Assembly: GCA_947854175.1 (NCBI GenBank)
Contig: CANTYJ010000039.1
Location: 1-46,619, forward strand
Direction of reading: 5' to 3'
Length of the DNA stretch: 46,619 nucleotides
Origin: an uncultured Turicimonas sp.
GTDB taxonomy: Bacteria > Pseudomonadota > Gammaproteobacteria > Burkholderiales > Burkholderiaceae_F
Shown: positions 8,716 to 17,918 of the stretch, in pieces
Layout: each line of letters starts with the position of its first letter
Numbering within the stretch: the first letter of the stretch is position 1
The notes under the pieces: generated by a model
The model's database searches: none
The model's input: only the letters and a program-made list of their open reading frames with translations
Told to the model about the DNA's origin: nothing
Program-made: the position numbers and the translations under genes

Positions 8716-9600
8716 TTATTTCTCATCTTCTGAAGGTTCATCCAGCTCGATGATGTCATCCTTTGGCCGGACCGGGTTGTTCTGTCCCGTGTACCAAAGA
8801 TAGAACTGGTAAACAAATCCGCTCAGAGCGTACAAGCAGAAAAGAATGAATACGACCAGAGCCGGATCGTTGGCTACGACGAACAGAAGAACCACAGCCG
8901 CAATCAGGAACCAGAATGGAACGCTTCTGCCATAGTGAAAGCTCTTTCCGGAATAGAAAGGAGCATTGCAGACCATTGTAAGACCGGCATAAACCGTAAT
9001 GACAAGTGCCATCCAAGGTAACCATGCAGAATCGACCGGTATTCTCTGATCAACAGCAAGCCATACAAATCCGGCTACGAGAGCTGCAGCGGCCGGTGAA
9101 GGCAACCCTTGGAAGAAGCTTTTATCAACAACTCCTACGTTTGTATTAAATCTGGCTAACCTAAGAGCAGCTCCTGCGCAGTACACAAAGGCGGCAGCCA
9201 TTCCTAAACGTCCCAGGCCATGGAGAGTCCACTGATATACCACCAATGCCGGTGCCATACCGAACGCACACATATCAGCCAGAGAATCAAATTCAACACC
9301 GAAAGAGCTAGAGGTGTGAGTCAGTCTGGCTACGCGTCCGTCGCAACCGTCAAGGACCATAGAGACGAAAATCGCGATAGCAGCCTTTTCAAAATCACCC
9401 TGCATCGCAAAAACGACCGCATAAAATCCTGAAAATAGGCTGGTCAGAGTAAAAAGGTTTGGTAATAAGTAAATACCTTTCTTCTTAACTGTATCAATCC
9501 GTTCTTTGACGATTGCCTGCGGAGTCACCCGGGGCCTTGGAGCGAAGCTCAAGCGCCGTCTGTTTCTGGCAGCTTTTATCTTGTCGCCTGGTGTAGACAT
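8716..9600 (-). CDS. pssA: CDP-diacylglycerol--serine O-phosphatidyltransferase
   Basis: A 294-aa membrane-type PssA that makes phosphatidylserine from CDP-diacylglycerol and serine, on the route to phosphatidylethanolamine. The CDP-alcohol phosphotransferase signature is complete: Asp84-Gly85, Ala91-Arg92, Gly101, Asp105, Asp109 (DGxxxxxAR-8-G-3-D-3-D). The N-terminal 40 residues are basic and cytosolic; about eight hydrophobic segments follow, and the C-terminus is acidic (LDEPSEDEK). Its ATG directly abuts the psd stop codon, so the two are surely one operon, and both enzymes of the PE pathway are made together. Confidence 0.95.
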   Translation of the reverse strand: MSTPGDKIKAARNRRRLSFAPRPRVTPQAIVKERIDTVKKKGIYLLPNLFTLTSLFSGFYAVVFAMQGDFEKAAIAIFVSMVLDGCDGRVARLTHTSSSFGVEFDSLADMCAFGMAPALVVYQWTLHGLGRLGMAAAFVYCAGAALRLARFNTNVGVVDKSFFQGLPSPAAAALVAGFVWLAVDQRIPVDSAWLPWMALVITVYAGLTMVCNAPFYSGKSFHYGRSVPFWFLIAAVVLLFVVANDPALVVFILFCLYALSGFVYQFYLWYTGQNNPVRPKDDIIELDEPSEDEK

Positions 9601-10350
9601 TTAAGCCTCCTGTTTTTCAGCAACATTCTGTACCGGAGTTTCTGCAACTGCACCGGCTTCGAGTTCAGGGACTGGAGTGTTTGCAACCGGTTCCTTAACT
9701 TCTTCAGTCAAAAGGGCGAGAACAGTATCTGCTGCTCTAACTTTCTGTCCGACGAAAACCAGAACCTCAGAACTCAGTGGAACGTAGATATCAACTCTGG
9801 AACCAAAACGGATAAAACCATATCTTTGGCCGCGTTCCACTTCTTCACCAACATGCAGGTGGCAAATAATTCTACGGGCAACCAGCCCTGCAATCTGAAC
9901 AAAAGTTATCACAGGACCGTCATTGGACTTGATAACAACAGCATTTCTTTCATTTTGTTCGCTGGCTTTATCCAAATCAGCATTGACGAAACTACCGCGG
10001 ATATATTCGATGGCCTCAATCTTGCCTCCGACAGGACAATAATTGGAGTGAATGTTAAACACGTTCATAAACGTGGAAATTAACATTTCTTCTTTGCCTG
10101 TATAAGGATTGATGCATTTCTGAATCTTACAGATTCTTCCATCAGCCCCGGCCAGTACAGCGTGAGGAGTCTGACTAACCAGTCTCTTCGGATCTCTGAA
10201 GAACTGAATAACAAAGATCAGAAGAAGGAAGCAGATAAAGGTGATGAATCCACCAAATAAGAGCCAAACCAGAAGCGTCACAAAAACAGAAGCTCCGATA
10301 ATTCCCCAGCCTTCTTTAGCAAGAATGGGTTGTGAAGTATTTGGTCTCAC
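9601..10350 (-). CDS. psd: Phosphatidylserine decarboxylase (short, PSD-A type)
   Basis: A 249-aa proenzyme that decarboxylates phosphatidylserine to phosphatidylethanolamine. Two N-terminal hydrophobic stretches (about 17-50) anchor it in the inner membrane. MNVFNIHSNYCP carries the conserved His region. The self-cleavage site is Gly183-Ser184 in RFGSRVD, where Ser becomes the pyruvoyl group. After the enzyme core there is a family-atypical tail of about 35 residues rich in Glu, Val, Ala and Pro. It heads the psd-pssA operon. In many Burkholderiales ilvBHC lies upstream; here a SIMPL-domain gene does. Confidence 0.95.
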   Translation of the reverse strand: MRPNTSQPILAKEGWGIIGASVFVTLLVWLLFGGFITFICFLLLIFVIQFFRDPKRLVSQTPHAVLAGADGRICKIQKCINPYTGKEEMLISTFMNVFNIHSNYCPVGGKIEAIEYIRGSFVNADLDKASEQNERNAVVIKSNDGPVITFVQIAGLVARRIICHLHVGEEVERGQRYGFIRFGSRVDIYVPLSSEVLVFVGQKVRAADTVLALLTEEVKEPVANTPVPELEAGAVAETPVQNVAEKQEA

Positions 10351-10429
10351 GAAAAATCTCCTTATATAACTAGAGGCAGATAGAGTTCTGCTTATTTGTA
10401 TTTAAATTCTAATTATTTTAGTCAAAAAC

Positions 10430-10495
10430 AGAAAATAAAAATGGAGAGACTACTAGAAACCAAGAGAATTCAGCAAATTTGTAGTGTTCTCTCCA
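10430..10495 (-). terminator. Long-loop terminator after the SIMPL-domain gene
   Basis: On the minus strand TGGAGAGA (10495-10488) pairs with TCTCTCCA (10449-10442), with inner CACTAC/GTAGT pairing, followed by TTTTTATTTT. It starts 11 bases after the stop. Confidence 0.6.
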
Positions 10496-10505
10496 AATTT
10501 TTAAA

Positions 10506-11246
10506 TTAATTTTGATCAGGAACAATCTTCAAATAAGCTCTGGCCGATAAATCAACAGTGGAATTGCCCGGCTCAAAAGACGGAAGCTGAACAAAATTTC
10601 CCTCCTCCCGGACCATGGAGGCTTTTAAAGCAAAGTCACGGGGTACTCCCTGGAATCCTTGATTAAATTCAAGTTTCTCCAAGTAGAAGACTTCAACCGG
10701 TAACTTCATAGCATATGCAATATTGGACGCTTTTTTGTTGACACTATCGACAACACCGGCAATTAGTTTTTCCTGTGTTGCTTCTTTTGTTGAAGGTGTT
10801 AAACCGTAATTGATATTGTCCAATGCCAGATTGTTTGTCTGAGCGGTTTGAACCAAAGCCGGAACTCCTACGATGTCTTCAGTTGTTACCCGAATGTTTT
10901 GGGAGGCTCTCCAGGCAACGATCTTAGGAGCTTCTCCTTTCTTGGGCTGGTTATAAACCGGATAGGTGGAATACCCGTTATTCTGAATCTGAATCAATGA
11001 AGAAAAATCTTTTAAAGCAGCCTGGGCAGTTGCCATTGTTTTATTAAGTTCTGACTGAGCTGTGGGTAAATCAGCACTTTCTTTTGTCGCAGAGAAATAT
11101 AAGGTTGCCATGTCATTGGGAACAATCAAACTTGCCTGGGCAACAAAATTAAGATTAGCTCCGCTGTTGAGCGGTTTAATGGTTTGGGCATTAGCTGTAA
11201 TAGTAATGGCCGCTGCTGCGGTCAAAGCACAGATTTCTTTAATCAT
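10506..11246 (-). CDS. Secreted SIMPL-domain (DUF541) protein
   Basis: A 246-aa exported protein. The ATG at 11246 is preferred: GGAA lies nine bases before it and it gives a clean signal peptide (MIKEICALTAAAAITITANAQ, cleavage after ANA). A TTG at 11261 would add five residues. The mature part resembles SIMPL/DUF541 proteins: an opening beta segment with ASLIVPNDMATLYFSATKES, the SELNKTMATAQAALKDF helix, the NNGYSTYPVY strand and a VVDSVNKKASNIAYAMKLPVEVFYLEK segment. Periplasmic members have been linked loosely to stress tolerance, but the biochemical role is unknown. It lies upstream of psd-pssA on the same strand, separated by a likely terminator. Confidence 0.8.
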   Translation of the reverse strand: MIKEICALTAAAAITITANAQTIKPLNSGANLNFVAQASLIVPNDMATLYFSATKESADLPTAQSELNKTMATAQAALKDFSSLIQIQNNGYSTYPVYNQPKKGEAPKIVAWRASQNIRVTTEDIVGVPALVQTAQTNNLALDNINYGLTPSTKEATQEKLIAGVVDSVNKKASNIAYAMKLPVEVFYLEKLEFNQGFQGVPRDFALKASMVREEGNFVQLPSFEPGNSTVDLSARAYLKIVPDQN

Positions 11247-11674
11247 TGTTGTTTGTTCCAATATGAAAAAATCTCATGATAAAGGTTTAAGAAAAAATTG
11301 GATAACCACGCACCAATTTAAGAAGAAAGAGAGTTCTTATTTAAATCTGTTTTCAGTTCTCAAGACCTCAAAAGAACAAGTTTTCAGGTATGAAAATTAA
11401 GCTATAACTTTTGCAAAAGAACATTTTTTGTTAAACTCACCCTTCCCCATGCTAACGAAATATAGTTTTGTATTCTGAAATAAAATATAACAATTCAAAA
11501 TATTCTTCTTAATACTCAACTATATTTTTCCGCATTATAAAAATTATGTATTACAGAATAGAACAAATGGGCTTAAAGACGGTAGTACTAAGTATTTTTA
11601 CCTTCTAACAAATACCAATTCCATTTGATACCCATCTTTAATAAAATAACTCTTCAATAATTAGAGGTGTAAGT
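11247..11674. other. AT-rich divergent intergenic region
   Basis: This 428-bp gap separates the divergent SIMPL-domain gene and the RmlB-like gene. It must contain both promoters. No convincing open frame, repeat or RNA structure was seen. The ribosome site of the right-hand gene is TTAGAGG at about 11661-11667. Confidence 0.5.
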
Positions 11675-12667
11675 TTGAAACGTGTTGCAGTTTTTGGTGG
11701 TGCCGGCTTTTTAGGTACGAATCTTGTCCACCGTCTCATAGACGACAAAAGACAAGTCTACAATTTTGACAACCTGTCGGGCCTGGGTAATCTGCTAAAT
11801 CTCGCTGATTTAATGCAGAAGCCTCATCATGTTTTTGCCCGCTGCGACGTTTCAGTTTCTGACGAAGTTCGTCAGGCATTATTGACAGCTGCCGCTGATA
11901 CCATTTTTGTAAGTATTGCTCCCAGGAACAAATCTTTGGAGGCGTCTTTGGAAGGACTAAGAACATTTCTTGAATCTTTAGTCCACTGGAGAAATAGATT
12001 TGTTCGGAACCCTGACAATGTTCAGAAAATTATTATTCTTCTCACAAAAAACTGTGATGCCGATTTTTCTGAACAGGCAATTCAACTTATTAAAGAGTAC
12101 GCGGATAAAGGCCTGCCAATTGTTTCCTTATCCGTACCTTTATCCTTCGGTCCTTTTCAACAACCCGATACACTTACACCATATTTGATTTATAGGGCTC
12201 TGGAAGGAGAAAGCATTCCGGTTATCTCTCTTGGTAACAAAACAACGCTATTAACACCTGTGAAAGATGTTATCGACGCATTGTTGTTCATGGAAGAAAA
12301 TGGTCAACCCGGCGAACAATACCGGTTAATACCTTATTCCGAGCAGTTAACAAACCTGGAGATTGCCGAAACCATCTGTGAGGTTCTCAATGAGGAAGTT
12401 CCTCCCCCAATGGGAAAATATCAGGCTTTGATTGAACCTATTGAAATTGAGGATGATTCGGAAAATGTGATTGAAGATTATGAACTGGATCTGATTCCGT
12501 TCAAGCTACCTTCATCACATTCTATTAAAGAATCGATTGCAGAGACGGTCAAATGGTATTTAAGTCATCCTGACTGGTACAGACAGTCAAAAACAAAATA
12601 CTTTGATCTTTGGCAAAACCCGAGGAATGTTTACAAACTCTCCGGTGTGGAACAACCGGAAAAATAG
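11675..12667 (+). CDS. RmlB-like NAD-dependent epimerase/dehydratase family protein lacking catalytic residues
   Basis: A 330-aa extended short-chain dehydrogenase-type fold, closest by eye to dTDP-glucose 4,6-dehydratase. The N-terminal nucleotide motif GGAGFLG (residues 8-14) and the DNLSGLGNLLNL segment match RmlB. Later FGPFQQPDTLTPYLIYRALEGESIPV matches the RmlB YGPYQFPEKLIP block, and WYLSHPDWYRQ matches its C-terminal end. However, where RmlB has the catalytic Thr-Asp-Glu and YxxxK there are only LTKNCDADFSEQ-type residues and a shortened loop, so no Tyr/Lys pair is visible. It is a single gene with its own terminator; no other rml genes are near. A non-catalytic NAD-binding role is possible. 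The function is unknown. Confidence 0.7.
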   Translation: MKRVAVFGGAGFLGTNLVHRLIDDKRQVYNFDNLSGLGNLLNLADLMQKPHHVFARCDVSVSDEVRQALLTAAADTIFVSIAPRNKSLEASLEGLRTFLESLVHWRNRFVRNPDNVQKIIILLTKNCDADFSEQAIQLIKEYADKGLPIVSLSVPLSFGPFQQPDTLTPYLIYRALEGESIPVISLGNKTTLLTPVKDVIDALLFMEENGQPGEQYRLIPYSEQLTNLEIAETICEVLNEEVPPPMGKYQALIEPIEIEDDSENVIEDYELDLIPFKLPSSHSIKESIAETVKWYLSHPDWYRQSKTKYFDLWQNPRNVYKLSGVEQPEK

Positions 12668-12673
12668 GATTTA

Positions 12674-12699
12674 AGCGGCTGAACTTTCAGCCGCTTTTT
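12674..12699 (+). terminator. Rho-independent terminator of the RmlB-like gene
   Basis: A perfect 9-bp stem AGCGGCTGA/TCAGCCGCT (12674-12682, 12687-12695) with a four-base loop is followed by TTTTT. It starts 7 bases after the stop codon. Confidence 0.9.
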
Positions 12700-12741
12700 C
12701 CCTGTCCACTAATGAGACAAGGCAATTCTGTCTCTTGGTAA

Positions 12742-13443
12742 TTAATAGTCGGATCTCGGAGTGTTCGGTTTGGTTTTCCAGTATTCTTCCTCGTCATCCT
12801 TTTCAAACGGATTTAACGTGGAGGTAATACTTGTTGCCTTCATTGCCGGTACATAACCGAGTCCCGGTTTAATTAATTGTGCAAATCTCGGATCGCTGAC
12901 TGTCTTCAAAATACTCCATGCGACTGCTTTATCAAGGGTTGCAGCCAGTCTTGAGCAACCTTCCCTCATATTTTTAAGATTGTCAGAAGGAGCGTTGTAG
13001 GTTATTGTCTCGCGTAGCAAAGAGCCGTTTGAGGAAATCATTTCCATATTAATCCGCCACTGTAGCGACGTAGGCTCAGCAACGATTTTGACCGAGTCAA
13101 TCAAATTGTAAAGTTTGACTTTCGGATCTTTCTGGTTCAGATAACCGGCGGCATTCATATCGGTCATGAATGCATCTTTCCAGTAAGCTGCATAAGCGTC
13201 TCTCAAGTCTTTATGCGCCTGCTCACCAGGGATGGTAATTCTTTGTCCGGCACAATCGATGTCAATATTCTTTACAACTCTAACTTGTTCGACTGCAATA
13301 TTTTTGTCCTCAAGCCGGTGCCATGCCCTTTCAATCTGTGCGTTGGGACTGTAGGAATAAGAGAAATACGGAATAGGAGCCTGACAAGCTACGAGCAAAC
13401 AGGAAGCAGAAGCGATTGACAACAATGGCAGAGAAATTTTCAT
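12742..13443 (-). CDS. Lipoprotein of unknown function
   Basis: A 233-aa putative lipoprotein. A 19-residue signal peptide ends in the lipobox LVAC with Cys20 as the lipidated residue; the next residue is Gln, which favours sorting to the outer membrane. The mature domain has no motif I recognise. It begins APIPYFSYSYSPN, contains several amphipathic segments and one internal Cys pair (in DIDCAGQ and EGCSRL) that might form a disulfide, and ends in an acidic, Lys-rich tail. It is convergent with the RmlB-like gene and divergent from the DUF805 gene, so it appears to be monocistronic. Confidence 0.7.
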   Translation of the reverse strand: MKISLPLLSIASASCLLVACQAPIPYFSYSYSPNAQIERAWHRLEDKNIAVEQVRVVKNIDIDCAGQRITIPGEQAHKDLRDAYAAYWKDAFMTDMNAAGYLNQKDPKVKLYNLIDSVKIVAEPTSLQWRINMEMISSNGSLLRETITYNAPSDNLKNMREGCSRLAATLDKAVAWSILKTVSDPRFAQLIKPGLGYVPAMKATSITSTLNPFEKDDEEEYWKTKPNTPRSDY

Positions 13444-13602
13444 TTTTAGATTTTATTTAACAGATAAACTGACAACTGATTTTAACAGAGCATATTCGAT
13501 ACCGATAATCTATCATTCCAAACAGTTTCTAGATTGAGCCTTTTTCAATGTTTTAACCTCCGGTAATGCGATAATCTATACGACTGATCTAAGGAGTAAA
13601 AG

Positions 13603-14652
13603 ATGTTCCGCTGGTATTTCTACTGTTTGTCCAAATTTTTTGTTTTTAAAGGAAGAGCTTCCAGGGCTCAGTACTGGTCTTTTATCCTTATCAACGTTGT
13701 GGTTTTATATCTGCTTAGCTATATGTCGGGTGGCCTTCACCATATAGTTGGTCCTGAGAATTCAATCGAATTCGTAAAAAGCCCTGTCGCATCTAATCCC
13801 ACGTTGCTGTCCTTTTTTTCTATAGCTAATTTCGTTTATAGTTTTTTAATGATTTTTCCCCTGTTGGCAGCAACAATTCGTCGTCTGCACGACAGAGATC
13901 ACAGCGGGTGGTGGGTATGGGCTCAATTCATTCCGATTCTTAACTTTGTATTATTTATTTTTTTGATTTTAGGTTCTGATCCTCGTCCGAACCAATATGG
14001 CTCCAGAGCACCTAAATCACCTGACGATGAAGTCCCTCCGGTCTTTTTGAATTCTTATGGCTTTTTCCAAACAGTTGAGCCGGATAATTATGCGAAGAGT
14101 TTCTCGAAAGGAGCTCCTTTCATTGAAGAAACTAAGGACTTTACCAATACTAAAAAATCCAATACAGAGCAAAAATCCAACTCTGAACAAAAAACTAATA
14201 ATGAAGAGATATCTATAACAGAACCAAAATCTGATGCGGAACAAAACCCCAATAATTCAAAACTCTCTGAATTTAAAGAACAAGCTCTCTTAGCAAAACT
14301 AACCAACATAGATTCTCTACCTAAAGAGGAACAAGAAGCTACTATCAATCAATTGTTTGCTTTGGGACATTGTCCCGGTTCACCTGAAAACTCTGATAAT
14401 CCCTTTGAAAGGAAAACTCTCATGGATAAAAACAAACCAATAACTAAACAAGAACAAGATCGTCTAGATCAAGAATTTATGGACAAGCATTTTAGAGAAG
14501 GCCTCTGCAGCGAGGAAGATGAAAAAAAGACGGACGAAATTATGAAGAGAATGGATGAAGAATGCAAAACAGACAAATCTTCAACTCATCGCCCCTCAAC
14601 ACCGAACGATTCTTCCTTAGTTGCCATGTTAAAAAGAAAGGCCGGAAAGTAA
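13603..14652 (+). CDS. DUF805 membrane protein with a long charged C-terminal tail
   Basis: A 349-aa protein with two parts. Residues 1-140 are a DUF805 domain: the FKGRASRAQYW motif, helices near 28-45, 70-90 and 108-130, and the RRLHDRDHSGWW loop with RPNQYGS after the last helix. Residues about 150-349 are hydrophilic and likely cytosolic. They hold a degenerate short repeat rich in Asn, Glu, Gln and Lys (about 183-222, built on S/N-x-EQK-like units), then a Cys-containing acidic helix (HFREGLCSEEDEKK). Most DUF805 proteins end soon after the membrane domain, so the tail is unusual. AGGAG precedes the ATG. Confidence 0.75.
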   Translation: MFRWYFYCLSKFFVFKGRASRAQYWSFILINVVVLYLLSYMSGGLHHIVGPENSIEFVKSPVASNPTLLSFFSIANFVYSFLMIFPLLAATIRRLHDRDHSGWWVWAQFIPILNFVLFIFLILGSDPRPNQYGSRAPKSPDDEVPPVFLNSYGFFQTVEPDNYAKSFSKGAPFIEETKDFTNTKKSNTEQKSNSEQKTNNEEISITEPKSDAEQNPNNSKLSEFKEQALLAKLTNIDSLPKEEQEATINQLFALGHCPGSPENSDNPFERKTLMDKNKPITKQEQDRLDQEFMDKHFREGLCSEEDEKKTDEIMKRMDEECKTDKSSTHRPSTPNDSSLVAMLKRKAGK

Positions 14653-14672
14653 AACTTAATGATTAATGGTTA

Positions 14673-14708
14673 AAAACCGGAGAACAAAACCTCCGGTTTT
14701 TAATTTTT
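14673..14708 (+). terminator. Bidirectional terminator between DUF805 gene and radA
   Basis: A perfect 10-bp stem AAAACCGGAG/CTCCGGTTTT (14673-14682, 14691-14700) has T-rich flanks on both strands. It can end the plus-strand DUF805 transcript and the minus-strand radA transcript. Confidence 0.85.
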
Positions 14709-14785
14709 CTACCTTATCGCCAAAAGGCAAACCAGACCTATACAAAAGAATTGTCTTTCTTGTTCATACAATTGCAGAGAGCCAG

Positions 14786-16204
14786 CTAATTATTTTTTTC
14801 ATGATTAGAGCCGAATATTGCTTTAACGGCCTCGCGCAAACTTTCTACCGGCACAATCTCTACACCAGGAATATCTGTGACTTTGTTTTTGGTCGGAACT
14901 ATGATTCTTGTAAAACCGAGTTTTGCCGCTTCTTTGATTCTTTCCTGACCTCTGGCAACCGGTCGGATTTCTCCTCCGAGACCAACCTCACCAAAGATTG
15001 CCGTCTTTCCGGAAACTGCATGATTGGTCATGGAGGAAACAATCGCAATAATAACCGGCAGGTCACTGGCCGTTTCCTGAATCTTTATTCCGCCGACGGC
15101 ATTGAGAAAGACGTCCTGGTCATAAGTTGCTAAAGAAACATGACGATGGAGGATTGCCAATAACATCGTCAACCTTTGGCTGTCTGTTCCAACTGTTAAT
15201 CGTTTAGGAACAGGTAACATGGATTTATCAACTAACGCCTGGATTTCAACCAGAATCGGACGAGTACCTTCCAAATTGATAAAGGTTACGCTACCGGCAA
15301 CACCTTCCCTTCTTTCTGCAAGGAACAAGGCGGAAGGATTTCTGACACCTCTCAAGCCTTTATCCGTCATCCCGAATACACCGATCTCATTGACTGAACC
15401 GAAGCGGTTTTTACAGGCTCTAAGAATACGGTAGTTTGATTCTGTGTCCCCTTCAAAATAAAGAACTGTATCGACCATATGCTCAAGCACCCGTGGACCG
15501 GCCATCGCTCCTTCTTTGGTGACATGACCGACAAAAATTACACCGATCCCTTTTCTTTTAGCAATTCTGGTCAACCGGGCCGCGCATTCTTTAACCTGAG
15601 AAACAGAACCGGGAGCAGCACTCAATGCGTCGGAAAACATGGTTTGAATAGAGTCAATAACAACCCATTGAGGTTGCTGCCTTTCAATAATGGCTTCGAT
15701 TTTTTCCAGCTGAATTTCACTGATAAATTTCAGACCCTTGGTATCCACCTCCAATCGTCTGGCTCTTAAAGCCACCTGAGTCGGACTTTCTTCACCCGAT
15801 GCATAAAGACAACTTTGTCCTAAACCGACCATTTTGCACATTGACTGTAGTAATAATGTCGATTTTCCAATGCCGGGGTCACCTCCGATTAAAACGACGG
15901 ATCCAGGCACAAAACCACCTCCCAGAGCTCTTTCCAACTCTCCAAATCCAATATGTATTCTTGCAACCTCTTCGGCTTTTACGTCTGACAGATCAAGAAT
16001 TTCACTGGTTCCTGCCAATGCAAGATGGGCCGGAGCATTATCTTCTTCAGCACGAGAGTAACGATTGTTAGAGGGTTCAGCTACCTTAAACTCCTTCATC
16101 GTGTTATATGCCTTGCATGATGGGCATTGGCCGAACCATTTGACGGTATCGTAACCGCATTCAGAGCAAACCCAATAAGTTTTATTTTTTGATTTTGAAG
16201 CCAT
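14786..16204 (-). CDS. radA: DNA repair protein RadA
   Basis: A 472-aa RadA (Sms), a RecA-like branch-migration helicase in recombinational repair. The N-terminal zinc finger is Cys13, Cys16, Cys27, Cys30 (WVCSECGY and CPSC). The RecA-like ATPase has Walker A GDPGIGKS (108-115) and a Walker B at WVVIDS. The RadA-specific KNRFG motif is residues 265-269. The C-terminal Lon-protease-like domain follows from about 330 (GGIKIQETASDLPV, FGEVGLGGEIRPV). Length and motifs are normal. It stands alone. Confidence 0.97.
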   Translation of the reverse strand: MASKSKNKTYWVCSECGYDTVKWFGQCPSCKAYNTMKEFKVAEPSNNRYSRAEEDNAPAHLALAGTSEILDLSDVKAEEVARIHIGFGELERALGGGFVPGSVVLIGGDPGIGKSTLLLQSMCKMVGLGQSCLYASGEESPTQVALRARRLEVDTKGLKFISEIQLEKIEAIIERQQPQWVVIDSIQTMFSDALSAAPGSVSQVKECAARLTRIAKRKGIGVIFVGHVTKEGAMAGPRVLEHMVDTVLYFEGDTESNYRILRACKNRFGSVNEIGVFGMTDKGLRGVRNPSALFLAERREGVAGSVTFINLEGTRPILVEIQALVDKSMLPVPKRLTVGTDSQRLTMLLAILHRHVSLATYDQDVFLNAVGGIKIQETASDLPVIIAIVSSMTNHAVSGKTAIFGEVGLGGEIRPVARGQERIKEAAKLGFTRIIVPTKNKVTDIPGVEIVPVESLREAVKAIFGSNHEKNN

Positions 16205-16427
16205 TTCCGTTACTTATAATTTTTCGAGTGGAGTTATTGTATTGAGTTTTAGCTTTCATCGAAATATAAATTACTTAAGAAACAGCTAACAACATTCAAA
16301 TCTTGGCAAGAAACTCACCGATGACAGTAAGACTAAGGTACACCTATGCCTCCCGAGAGCTCTTTTTTCTAGAACTCATATTCAAAAATTGCTAAAATCC
16401 ACGGATACTCAACGCTTATCAAGATAG

Positions 16428-17879
16428 ATGCTCATACCAAAAATTAAAGATTCAGACAAATGGAGTCCATACATTCAACCGGTACTCATGTTGTTTGTTG
16501 ATTACTTCTCCATTTTGTTGGCTGAGTTCGTAGCAACACAATTTCGTGAGCTTATTCTTGACTACGCCGGACGTGACCACGATTATTTTCATTTAGAGCC
16601 GTTCTATTATTTTCTTTTTGTTCCCCTTATTTTTATTGTTTTTCTTCATTGGGGAAGGACATACATCAGACTTTTATCCATCAGTGAAATGATCAGAAGA
16701 ACTTTCTGGTCAGTGGTCTACTCTATTGTTGTTTATATCGTTATTCTGTTTTTAGCCGGCCAGGCCCCGGTTGTTTCCAGACTGTTTGTCACTTTGCTCG
16801 GAGGATTTGTCTTCTGTTTTGTCTGCATCGGCCGGTTAATAATGAGACATTTTCTTAATAAGTTCGGCCTATTCCTTGAACCTACCATCATGATAGGTTC
16901 TGATGAAACAGCCAGAAAATTTCTCAATTACACCATCAACAATTCTTTTTTTGGAATTAAAGTCATCGGCCTGATTGACGATAATCCGAGAGGAAAAGCG
17001 CTTTCAGGAAAATTTCCGATTTTAGGATCAACATCGAATGCCACTGAGATTATCAAGGACTCAGGGGTTAAAAATGTATTGATTCTTGCTCCAAAAATGA
17101 ATAAAAACAAACTTCATAATTTGGTTGATGAAATTTTTCCCTTGGTTAAAAACGTTTCTTTTGTTCCTGACACTGAAGAAATGCCGATATCCAATATGGA
17201 ACTTCACCGGTTGTACTCGGAAAATCTGATTGTTTTATCTGTAAAAAATAATTTATCCCGTTGGTATAACCAACTTATAAAAAGAATTTTTGATTTAGTC
17301 GTCTCCGTTATCGGAACGATAGCTATCCTTCCCTTCCTTATTATTATCGCTTTATTGATCAAACTCTCAAGTCCCGGTCCTATCATTTATTCCCACATCA
17401 GAATCGGGAAAAATGGTAAAACGTTCCCCTGCTATAAGTTCAGATCAATGGTCAAGGATGCAGACAAACAATTGGATTCTTACCTCCGAACTCATCCGGA
17501 AGCAAAACTTGAATGGGAAGCTGAGCATAAATTGAAGCATGACCCCAGAGTCACTAAAGTTGGAAAATTTCTTAGGAAAACCTCGTTAGATGAGCTACCT
17601 CAACTTTTGAATGTCATTAAAGGTGAAATGAGTCTTGTTGGTCCGCGCCCGATTACGGCCGAAGAAATTTCCAAGTATGGAATTTATTTTGCTGATTACG
17701 AAATGGTCCGTCCCGGAATGACCGGACTTTGGCAAACCAGCGGCCGTTCAGACACCAGCTACGAAAGAAGAGTCAGACTTGATGCCTGGTACGTCAGAAA
17801 TTGGAATTTGTGGTTAGATATCAGCATGCTGGTTAAGACCGTCCGGGTTCTACTTTCTAAGAAGGCCGGTGCTTATTAA
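16428..17879 (+). CDS. wbaP: Undecaprenyl-phosphate sugar phosphotransferase (WbaP family)
   Basis: A 483-aa polyisoprenyl-phosphate hexose-1-phosphate transferase. It moves a sugar 1-phosphate (galactose-1-P in Salmonella WbaP) to undecaprenyl phosphate, starting O-antigen or capsule repeat assembly at the inner membrane. Four N-terminal helices (to about residue 145) precede a CoA-binding-like domain (GSDETARKFLNYTI, IGLIDDNPRGK). A single helix (about 287-310) leads into the catalytic core: KFRSMVKDAD, DPRVTKVGKFLRKTSLDELPQ (Asp-Glu catalytic pair), GEMSLVGPRP and RPGMTGLWQTSGRS. The length fits the WbaP rather than the short PglC form. It opens the polysaccharide locus. The sugar used cannot be told from sequence. 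Confidence 0.9.
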   Translation: MLIPKIKDSDKWSPYIQPVLMLFVDYFSILLAEFVATQFRELILDYAGRDHDYFHLEPFYYFLFVPLIFIVFLHWGRTYIRLLSISEMIRRTFWSVVYSIVVYIVILFLAGQAPVVSRLFVTLLGGFVFCFVCIGRLIMRHFLNKFGLFLEPTIMIGSDETARKFLNYTINNSFFGIKVIGLIDDNPRGKALSGKFPILGSTSNATEIIKDSGVKNVLILAPKMNKNKLHNLVDEIFPLVKNVSFVPDTEEMPISNMELHRLYSENLIVLSVKNNLSRWYNQLIKRIFDLVVSVIGTIAILPFLIIIALLIKLSSPGPIIYSHIRIGKNGKTFPCYKFRSMVKDADKQLDSYLRTHPEAKLEWEAEHKLKHDPRVTKVGKFLRKTSLDELPQLLNVIKGEMSLVGPRPITAEEISKYGIYFADYEMVRPGMTGLWQTSGRSDTSYERRVRLDAWYVRNWNLWLDISMLVKTVRVLLSKKAGAY

Positions 17880-17918
17880 GTAACCGGCTTGGATGGCTTT
17901 TATAAAGCTGAGGCATTT

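Noticed and set aside
12712-12737. GAGACA/TGTCTC inverted repeat downstream of the lipoprotein gene
   Set aside because: A six-base stem without a T tract on either strand; the nearby 12674-12699 hairpin is the better terminator.
17865-17888. Inverted repeat GCCGGT/ACCGGC across the wbaP stop
   Set aside because: The stem is short and not followed by a T run, so it does not qualify as an intrinsic terminator.
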